Of a stretch of 64,000 nt of DNA, positions 26,815-33,304 are shown one piece after another. Under the pieces are notes generated by a model. The model was given only the letters and a program-made list of their open reading frames with translations. It had not been told where the DNA came from and did no database searches. How positions within the stretch are numbered: position 1 is the first letter of the stretch; every line of letters begins with the position of its first letter. Origin of the DNA: Candidatus Bathyarchaeota archaeon (GTDB lineage: Archaea > Thermoproteota > Bathyarchaeia > Bathyarchaeales > Bathycorpusculaceae). A program made the translations under genes and the position numbers. The stretch spans positions 1-64,000 of the forward strand of contig JAOZHU010000031.1 in NCBI GenBank assembly GCA_026014705.1, in the 5' to 3' direction.

Positions 26815-27105
26815 TTACAGGATTGTGAGTTTGCCGTATTTGCCAACGTTAAGCTGGATTTCTCCCTTGAAGCTGGTCACATAACCGTTTTCTATCTTGA
26901 TCCTGTCGTTAACGTTCACTTGGTCTATCTGCTCGTTCCACAGAGTCAATTTTATGCTGCCTGTCTCGTCTGCAACCACGGCGTCGGCTACGGTGTAGGT
27001 TTCATCTTTGAATCTGGACATTACTTGACGAGGGTTGCCCTTCTCAGTTACTTGCGCTTCAACTTCGACGCGCTTCATTCCGTTCCTTAAATCTTTAATG
27101 TTCAA
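26815..27105 (-). CDS. OB-fold nucleic-acid-binding protein (RPA/SSB-like)
   Basis: 96 residues forming a single OB fold: MNIKDLRNGMKRVEVEAQV, VADAVVADETGSIKLTLWNEQ, then VNVNDRIKIENGYV and IQLNVGKYGKL. It resembles crenarchaeal SSB without the long acidic tail. It probably binds single-stranded DNA. Convergent with the LigD-phosphoesterase gene, 53 bases apart. The upstream 126 bases are promoter-like AT-rich sequence. Confidence 0.8.
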   Translation of the reverse strand: MNIKDLRNGMKRVEVEAQVTEKGNPRQVMSRFKDETYTVADAVVADETGSIKLTLWNEQIDQVNVNDRIKIENGYVTSFKGEIQLNVGKYGKLTIL

Positions 27106-27231
27106 TTTTTTTCCTCTCTTTGTTGTAGATGAGCTTTCAGCTAAAGGTTTTCATGTGCAGAAAAGCCCTTCAATAATATAAATCTTGCTAACCATTGAAA
27201 AGACCCCTCCGCAGCCTTTTATCTGAACAGG

Positions 27232-28437
27232 CTACATGCCGAGGACGAAGCTTAGGATCAGCAGCGTTAACAGGAAACTGGCAACTGATGTGAGAAGACT
27301 CTTCATCCACCCGAACTGTTGGAAACTTGGAGCGTTTTGAACAGGTTGAGCTGTAATGTCACGCACAATTAAGGCGCCTAACGCAACAATCCACACGTAT
27401 ATTGCTATCTGAATGTAGCCGCTAATCGTTGAAACTGTGGCTATGGAGTCCAAGATGACTTGGTATGCGATTTGGAATTCGCCAGAAACACCAGCCAGCA
27501 CTTCAAGGGGGTAAGAGATTCTCGGCAACGTCGTATAAACACCCGTCAATATTACTGCTTGCACGACCACAGCGACCAGCGCGAAGCCGACAGCCACCAT
27601 GAGAGGCTTCCAAACCACATTGCCTTTTAACCCCTTAATCAGTACATAAATGAGCCCTGTCAGCAGCAGCCACTGGAAAAGAAACGGCGTAATAGCATTC
27701 AACGCTGACGAAGCGAGATACGAAACTCCGTACATCTCCAATGGCCCCATGAAGATTCCTCTGAAGAAAAGACCGTCAACACGCAGATCTACATTTTGAT
27801 CGCTAGACCATGCGAACTCCAGTTTTATGCCTGTTATGTTTTCCCATTTAGCCTCAGCGCCGCTGCTTGTCCACCCGATTCCAGAGCCAACCTGAACAGT
27901 GATATTGCTCCAAACGTTCCCACTGCTGGCGGAAAACTCGCTCGTTAAGTCTCGGGTGAAGCTTGAACCACTCAGCGAGTACAGGTGCAAAGTGACGCAT
28001 TCAGGTTTAGCACTAGGAGAAGCTACTTTTATTCTGAAGGAAACATTCTTGAATCCGGCAACCCCGCAATTCACGGACTGCCCGAAATCTTTAAGCTCCA
28101 GCCAAATGCTGCTGAGGTTTGAGGCAGAAAACTGGACGCTGTTTTTCCCATAATATGTGCTGTTTACATAATCCAACGTATTATTGCTTACCACTACACC
28201 TGAGCTTGCTTGCCACAATGCAGAATCCTGCGTCCACATATCGCCTTGACCCACTGCAGGCAAGGTCTGTTCAATATAGGATTTAGACGCAATAACGTAC
28301 GCGGAGCCAAGTTGCGCCACTACAAAGATGATCAGCAGAACAAATGGTCCCAAGTATTTTGGTTCTTGAATTATTTTTTTGAATGCCTTATGCGGCGCAT
28401 ACAAGACTTTTAGGATATCATCTGCAACCAAGATCAT
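27232..28437 (-). CDS. Yip1-domain membrane protein with inserted extracytoplasmic domain
   Basis: About 401 residues. The start (DDILKVLYAPHKAFKKI) and the first helix are typical of Yip1-family proteins. Between this helix and the remaining four or five helices lies a soluble insert of about 170 residues, rich in Ser/Asn and strands (NVSFRIKVASPSAKPE, WENITGIKLEFAW, NVDLRVDGLFFRG), reading like a carbohydrate-binding jelly roll. ATG 28437 has AAAGGAGC four bases upstream; the frame stays open upstream into the HMG-CoA synthase gene, which is chance. Function unknown. Confidence 0.72.
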   Translation of the reverse strand: MILVADDILKVLYAPHKAFKKIIQEPKYLGPFVLLIIFVVAQLGSAYVIASKSYIEQTLPAVGQGDMWTQDSALWQASSGVVVSNNTLDYVNSTYYGKNSVQFSASNLSSIWLELKDFGQSVNCGVAGFKNVSFRIKVASPSAKPECVTLHLYSLSGSSFTRDLTSEFSASSGNVWSNITVQVGSGIGWTSSGAEAKWENITGIKLEFAWSSDQNVDLRVDGLFFRGIFMGPLEMYGVSYLASSALNAITPFLFQWLLLTGLIYVLIKGLKGNVVWKPLMVAVGFALVAVVVQAVILTGVYTTLPRISYPLEVLAGVSGEFQIAYQVILDSIATVSTISGYIQIAIYVWIVALGALIVRDITAQPVQNAPSFQQFGWMKSLLTSVASFLLTLLILSFVLGM

Positions 28438-28483
28438 TAAGCTCCTTTTATTCACATCAACATTCCAGTCTATTAAATGTTCG

Positions 28484-29992
28484 TCACATTCCCAGCTTAA
28501 GCCTGCGGTAAGTCGGGTAATCCACATACTCCACAAACGGGTTCTCAGCTTGAAACTTGACAGTAGCCTTCTGGCGTTGGCGCTTGTCAACAATCTGACT
28601 TGTCGTCCTAAGCAGATAAGCGTCACTTCCCGCGCCTGAACCGTAACTCGCGATTAAAACACGTTCCTCAGGCTTCGCGATATCCAGCACCGCGGCTAAA
28701 CCAACAGGCGAACTGCCAGAGTACGTGTTGCCGAACCTGTTAACCTGAAGCGAAACCGCAAACTGCTCATCCTTGAAACCCAATTCTCTTGCCACTCTTA
28801 CTGGAAACTGCGGATTAGGCTGATGCGCCACAAAATAGCTAATATCGCTTGCCTGCAAGCCAAGTTGCTCCATCAATTTTGACGCTGCCTTTCTAACGTG
28901 CTTAAAGTAAGCTGGGTCACCTGTGAATCTTCCACCGTGCATTGGGTATGCTTCGCCGTCTCTGCGCCAAAAATCAGGCGTATCCGAAGTGCATGAGTAC
29001 CACCCTTCAACCTCTGCGATTACATCATGCTTGCCAAAAATGAACGCTGCGCCGCCAAACCCAACGAACAGGTCCAGTTCGCCTCCGGGGCAGCCTCTAG
29101 GCGCTGCTTGAGAATTATCCGCTCCGATAACCATAGCACAGTTGATACCTGCTCTCGGGTAGTTTACCAGCGACGCAGCGTCCTTGAACATGCTTGTGGC
29201 TGCTTTGCACGCGAACTCGGTGTCCACTGCGTCCACGCCTTGGACATCTCCGTCCTCTTCGCCGAGTTTCAGGACCTGCGCTACTTTTGAAGCTATGGGC
29301 TTCACAGCATACGGGTTGGATTCTGAGCCTACGTAGACTTTGCCAACCAGTTTGCTATCTACACCAGCGTGTATCAACGCCATTTTTCCAGCTTCAACCG
29401 CCGCCGTCACCGCGTCTTCATCAATGAACGGCACTGAACGCTCAAGCCCTTCTTCCTTTATTCTGAAGCGTGAAGTATAAACGCCGTAGCCTACAATACC
29501 CGGCACATCATACTCCTTCTGAGGCGGAGCAACCACGTATTTCTGGTGAGGGTAATATTCATCGGCTAGGGTGAACGCTAATGAAATTGTGGGCACCACA
29601 TCGTTTCTATCTACCGCGTATCGCCTGCGAAAACGCGGAACAACTTCGCGCCCTTCAAGAGCCGAAAAATCGGGGATTTCACCGTCCTTCACTATGCGGT
29701 CAGTCAAGCGCCCTGGCACACGGATTTTTCCGTCATGAAAAGAAATTATGCCGTGAACGTAGCTGCCGAGCTTCGTGAACTTGTTAGTGGGTTCAGTGAC
29801 TAACGTGCATAATTCAAGTTTGCCTTTCTCAAAGAACAGGTCTATGTTGTCCATTTTTCCGTAGCTTTTCCTGCCACAGTTTCCGCAGTAGTCTCTGATC
29901 TCAAAATACTCTTTTCCGCAGAGTTGACAGCGTGTGGCTCTTAGCCTATCGCCGAGATAAGAGACTCTTCGCTCTATGGGTTCACTGCTCAT
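28484..29992 (-). CDS. DUF35 (Zn-ribbon/OB) fused to HMG-CoA synthase
   Basis: Makes 3-hydroxy-3-methylglutaryl-CoA for the mevalonate pathway to archaeal lipids. Residues 1 to about 150 form a DUF35 acyl-CoA-binding scaffold: zinc ribbon C22-x2-C25 and C36-x2-C39, then an OB fold (GSYVHGIISFHDGKIRVPGR). Residues about 163-502 are a full archaeal HMG-CoA synthase: GSESNPYAVKP with Glu224, EFACKA with Cys262, TSDTPDFWRRDGEAYP, HQPNPQFP with His390, and YGSGAGSDAY. These are normally two separate proteins. The thiolase-like gene upstream ends 4 bases before it, so both are one transcript. Confidence 0.92.
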   Translation of the reverse strand: MSSEPIERRVSYLGDRLRATRCQLCGKEYFEIRDYCGNCGRKSYGKMDNIDLFFEKGKLELCTLVTEPTNKFTKLGSYVHGIISFHDGKIRVPGRLTDRIVKDGEIPDFSALEGREVVPRFRRRYAVDRNDVVPTISLAFTLADEYYPHQKYVVAPPQKEYDVPGIVGYGVYTSRFRIKEEGLERSVPFIDEDAVTAAVEAGKMALIHAGVDSKLVGKVYVGSESNPYAVKPIASKVAQVLKLGEEDGDVQGVDAVDTEFACKAATSMFKDAASLVNYPRAGINCAMVIGADNSQAAPRGCPGGELDLFVGFGGAAFIFGKHDVIAEVEGWYSCTSDTPDFWRRDGEAYPMHGGRFTGDPAYFKHVRKAASKLMEQLGLQASDISYFVAHQPNPQFPVRVARELGFKDEQFAVSLQVNRFGNTYSGSSPVGLAAVLDIAKPEERVLIASYGSGAGSDAYLLRTTSQIVDKRQRQKATVKFQAENPFVEYVDYPTYRRLKLGM

Positions 29993-29996
29993 AAAC

Positions 29997-31193
29997 TCAT
30001 TCTCTCCCTAAAATGCAAACGTAACTCTTGGTGCCGAAGCCTTCCATCTCAAGCGAGCACCCGCACTTCAGCGGCGCATCGATGGTCACCTGCCTTTCGC
30101 CTGCTTCGCCTCGCAACTGCTTAAAAACTTCAAATAGCTGGGCTCCGCCCGTAGCGCCGAGTGGGTTTCCGTTGGCTTTTAGTCCGCCGTCCATGTTGGT
30201 AAAGAGTTTTCTGCCGTTAAACTCGTAGTAGCCTTTGTAGTCTCGGCAGCTCTCGTAGATGTTTTTCCAAGCTGTTCCCGCTTCGCAGAAGCCCATGTCT
30301 TCAAGGGACACCATCTCCATGACGGTGGATTGGTCATACAATTCGGCAACTTGAATGTCTCGGAGGCTGGAACCGGCCATTTTCAAAGCGTTTTCCATGG
30401 CGATTTTAACTGCGATAAAGCGGGTTAAATCTTCTCTTGATGAATAGTTGAGGTAGTCTGTGGCTGAGGCACAGCCTAAAACGTAGACGGGTTTATCGGT
30501 TATCTTTTTGGCAATTGCCTCGCTTGTGAGGATTAACGCTGAGGCTCCGTCAGAAATTGGTGCGAAATCGTACAGTCCCAGCGGTTTCCGCGCTGCCTTT
30601 CGCGCGTTTAGCACTTGGTCAATTGTTATTTTTCTCTGGAACTGTGCGTAAGGGTTTTTCGTGGCGTTGGCGTGGTTTTTCACGGCGACCTGCGCCAGTG
30701 CAATGTTCAGTTTGTCAAGGTTTTCGCCTGTGACGCCATATTTTTTGATGTAGGCGCGGAGCATGAGTTCGTGATTTACTTCGGGTGTGCCTCCAGCGTA
30801 GTAGCTCCATGGGTCTTCAAGCAGCATGAGGTCGTCGCGGATTTTGCTCCAGCGGTCAGTCATCTTTTCTATGCCGCCTACGAGAACGATGTTGTATATG
30901 CCCGCTTGGATGGCGTGGCACGCTGTCAGCAATGCAGCGCTGACTGAGCGGGTGACTTCCATTGGAGCGTGAAGTTCTGTGAGTTCTGACAGGAAGCCTT
31001 CTTCCAGCCCGAGTTTGTTTGTGATTGGCAGGAAACAATCTGAAAGGTAGCAAGCTTCCAGGTCGCGGCGTTCTATGTCGCATTCGCGTGAGGCAGCGAG
31101 CCAAGCTTCTTCGATGAGTTTTTCTGGTTCTTTTCCGTAGTGTTCGCCGAACTTGGTTCTGCCAACAGCAACTACCGCTGGGCGATTTTGCAT
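29997..31193 (-). CDS. Thiolase-fold protein lacking catalytic residues
   Basis: 398 residues with an archaeal SCP2-like thiolase fold: VGGIEKMTDR, NHANATKNPYAQFQRKIT, PISDGASALIL, LEDMGF. By alignment to archaeal thiolases the nucleophilic Cys position is Thr81 (MEVTRSVSAAL for RVEAACASGGLAL). The catalytic His of EVHDCF is Tyr286 (AELYDQST), and the His of GHPxGATG is Asn343 (GNPLGATG). It should therefore not do normal thiolysis or condensation. CAGGAG precedes the ATG. It is upstream in the same operon as the DUF35-HMGS fusion, so a structural or acyl-binding role in that complex is plausible. Confidence 0.88.
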   Translation of the reverse strand: MQNRPAVVAVGRTKFGEHYGKEPEKLIEEAWLAASRECDIERRDLEACYLSDCFLPITNKLGLEEGFLSELTELHAPMEVTRSVSAALLTACHAIQAGIYNIVLVGGIEKMTDRWSKIRDDLMLLEDPWSYYAGGTPEVNHELMLRAYIKKYGVTGENLDKLNIALAQVAVKNHANATKNPYAQFQRKITIDQVLNARKAARKPLGLYDFAPISDGASALILTSEAIAKKITDKPVYVLGCASATDYLNYSSREDLTRFIAVKIAMENALKMAGSSLRDIQVAELYDQSTVMEMVSLEDMGFCEAGTAWKNIYESCRDYKGYYEFNGRKLFTNMDGGLKANGNPLGATGGAQLFEVFKQLRGEAGERQVTIDAPLKCGCSLEMEGFGTKSYVCILGRE

Positions 31194-31285
31194 GGTATTA
31201 ACTCCTGTTTAATAGCAGATATCCTTTTTCAAGAAGACTTTTAAGTGTTTGCCAAATTCATGTCTTGTTTCAGTTTACTTGTTGT

Positions 31286-31468
31286 TTATCGGTGGGTTGA
31301 GCGAATTGCACGGGAGCCAACAATAATTAGGATTATGCCGCTGATTAGTTCCACAACCGTCATCAAATCAAAGACGCCTGCAATCGCTTTTGAGACGCTT
31401 AAGGCGGTCATTAGGACGCCGACGAAGAATAGAACTGTTCCGAGGTAGAACCAAAGAGTCCTAGCCAC
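31286..31468 (-). CDS. Small two-helix membrane protein
   Basis: About 61 residues with two transmembrane segments (FYLGTVLFFVGVLMTALSV; VVELISGIILIIVGSRAI). GTG 31468 is chosen because GGTGAT ends three bases upstream; the frame continues to a TTG at 31486. No family recognised. It lies between the NAPRTase gene and the thiolase-like gene on the same strand, but with gaps on both sides. Confidence 0.5.
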   Translation of the reverse strand: MARTLWFYLGTVLFFVGVLMTALSVSKAIAGVFDLMTVVELISGIILIIVGSRAIRSTHR

Positions 31469-31529
31469 AGCATCACCATTGCTCAAGTGGCAAGTTGCGT
31501 CTTTTTAAATTTGCGTTAATGCATGCCCG

Positions 31530-32927
31530 TTACTGTGGCGAGTTGAGAATCTCTGTCTTCGTTAGCTTCTGCTTAAGCCGCTTAATCAGGTCTTCGAGAG
31601 CTGGGCTTAAGTCCACAGGGTACGCTGGCGCAGCTGTTAGCTTCTTATATTTCTGCGGCAGTTTTGACAGGTTCTCGAGAGCAGTTGCACGAATTTCGTT
31701 TAATGAGGGCAGTGTGCGGATTATTTTGCCGTTTTCCATGACTCTAACCAGCAGTGGTTCGCCCTCAGTTTTTTCATCTGCCAAAGCGATAACGTCTTTT
31801 GTCAAGAAGCCTTTCTTGTCCTTGTGCCTGAAGACTTGTTTTCGCCCCGGCAGCGTGGTTTTGCCTTCGCTTAGTTTCATTATAGGCGTAAAGTCGCCTT
31901 TTGCGCTTGCTGTTTCGCACAGTTTATAGATTACGTCAACATACGGTCTGTCAGCGGAGGTGCCCATTTTGGTGCCTACGCCGAATGCGTCAATTGCGGC
32001 GTCTTGGTTTAGCAATTTGGCTATGCGGTATTCGTCTAGGTCACCGCTGGCGAAGATTTTTACGTTTCTTAAGCCGTTGGTATCCAGTAGTGCACGGATT
32101 TTTTTGCTTGTTTCTGTCAAGTTGCCGCTGTCCAAGCGTACTCCATCGAGTTTGTGACCCGTTTTTTCGAGTTCTTTGGCGACGATTATGGCTTTTTCTG
32201 CGCCTGCTAACTCGTCGTAGGTGTCAATAAGCAGCGTTGACTTGTTGGGGAATGTCCGGGCGAAGGCTCGGAAAGCGTCTATTTCCTTTTCGAAGGACAT
32301 CACGTAAGAGTGCGCCATGGTTCCGAACACTGGAATGCCGTAGACTAGCCCAGCTAGAACGTTTGAGGTGCCTTGGCAGCCTGCTATGTAGCTGCTTCGG
32401 GCTACTTTCATTCCTGCGTCGATGCCGTGTTCTCTTCTTAAGCCGAATTCAATTATGGCTTTGCCTTTGGCGGCGGTTACGACGCGGGAGGCTTTTGTGG
32501 CGATTGTAGTTTGCAGGTTAACTGTGTTCAGCAGAAAAGTTTCAATTAGTTGCGCTTCGATTATGGGCGCGGTCACCCTGATTAGGGGTTCGCATGGAAA
32601 AGCAACGGTGCCTTCAGGGATAGCCCACACTTCGCCTGTGAACTTGAAGTTTCGGAGGTAATCAAGAAACTGCTTACTGAAACCTTGTTTCTGGAGGTAA
32701 GCAAGGTGTTTTTCGGTGAATTTTACGTTTTCGAGGAAAAGGAGAACCTGTTCTAAACCTGCGAACAGAAAATACGAGCGGTTTTCAGGCAAGCGCCTTA
32801 TGAACAAGTCAAAGGTGGCTGGCGCAAGCTTGTTGTTGTCAAAGTAGCTGGCACACATGGTTAACTCGTACAAATCAGTGAATAAGCTCATGTTTTCTTC
32901 TTTCGCGAAGTCCCAGTACGTGCTCAT
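31530..32927 (-). CDS. pncB: Nicotinate phosphoribosyltransferase
   Basis: Joins nicotinate and PRPP to nicotinate mononucleotide in NAD salvage. 465 residues with the family order: SLFTDLYELTMCASYF at the start, FAGLEQVL, IIEFGLRREHGIDAGMKVARSSYIAGC (the phosphate loop His/Arg region), GTMAHSYVMSF, and the PRPP/product site VRLDSGNL and FASGDLDEY. The C-terminus (PPxY-type domain) is complete. It is a single-gene unit. The start ATG 32927 lacks a strong ribosome site; a second ATG lies 12 codons on. Confidence 0.92.
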   Translation of the reverse strand: MSTYWDFAKEENMSLFTDLYELTMCASYFDNNKLAPATFDLFIRRLPENRSYFLFAGLEQVLLFLENVKFTEKHLAYLQKQGFSKQFLDYLRNFKFTGEVWAIPEGTVAFPCEPLIRVTAPIIEAQLIETFLLNTVNLQTTIATKASRVVTAAKGKAIIEFGLRREHGIDAGMKVARSSYIAGCQGTSNVLAGLVYGIPVFGTMAHSYVMSFEKEIDAFRAFARTFPNKSTLLIDTYDELAGAEKAIIVAKELEKTGHKLDGVRLDSGNLTETSKKIRALLDTNGLRNVKIFASGDLDEYRIAKLLNQDAAIDAFGVGTKMGTSADRPYVDVIYKLCETASAKGDFTPIMKLSEGKTTLPGRKQVFRHKDKKGFLTKDVIALADEKTEGEPLLVRVMENGKIIRTLPSLNEIRATALENLSKLPQKYKKLTAAPAYPVDLSPALEDLIKRLKQKLTKTEILNSPQ

Positions 32928-33072
32928 GGGTATACTGCTATTGTAAGAAGATTTATTCCTTTTCTAAACCGCATTTCCTTTTTCTGATAACTGATTTCTG
33001 GCTTTTCTATAATAGAAGTTTTGTTAAATGTCTTGTCTGCGATTCTGATGGGTAATGAAACGTACCTTAACG

Positions 33073-33080
33073 TATATAAG
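33073..33080 (+). promoter_or_regulatory. Box A promoter of the small ORF/ABC exporter operon
   Basis: GTATATAA is a good TATA box. A start site about 25 bases on (near 33100) leaves an earlier ATG at 33086 outside the transcript and places GGAGG (33107-33111) just inside it. Confidence 0.55.
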
Positions 33081-33118
33081 TTGTTATGGAAATTACCTTG
33101 TTTAACGGAGGCTTTGCT

Positions 33119-33304
33119 GTGAGAAGGAAAGCTTGGTCTCTGCAACAAACCAGTCGTCGGGTTCCAGCTTGTTTTTGTTACGAGTATATTGAAAAGGCTG
33201 GATTGGCTGTTAATGCTTCCGACATTGATGCTTTAACAAGTAGATTTAAAAGCGGTGTTAGTGAAACAGAGCTGGTGACTGATGCCTTTATTGTATCCTA
33301 TTAA
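33119..33304 (+). CDS. Small protein translated ahead of the ABC exporter
   Basis: 61 residues starting at GTG 33119, seven bases after GGAGG (33107-33111) and about 20 bases after the predicted transcript start. It overlaps the permease start by 23 bases, so its translation probably opens the permease ribosome site (GGTGA at 33271-33275). The sequence is soluble with a Cys pair near the middle (PACFCYEYIEKAG) and a helical C-terminal half. No family recognised. It may be a leader-type regulator of the operon. Confidence 0.5.
   Translation: MRRKAWSLQQTSRRVPACFCYEYIEKAGLAVNASDIDALTSRFKSGVSETELVTDAFIVSY

Noticed and set aside
28438-28626. N-terminal extension of the Yip1-like protein into the HMG-CoA synthase gene
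   Set aside because: The extension is rich in Arg, Ser and Trp with no family resemblance, and the ATG at 28437 has a strong ribosome site.
33086-33118. ATG 33086 as the start of the small ORF before the ABC exporter
   Set aside because: It lies before the transcription start predicted from the TATA box at 33073-33080, and the GTG at 33119 has an ideal ribosome site.
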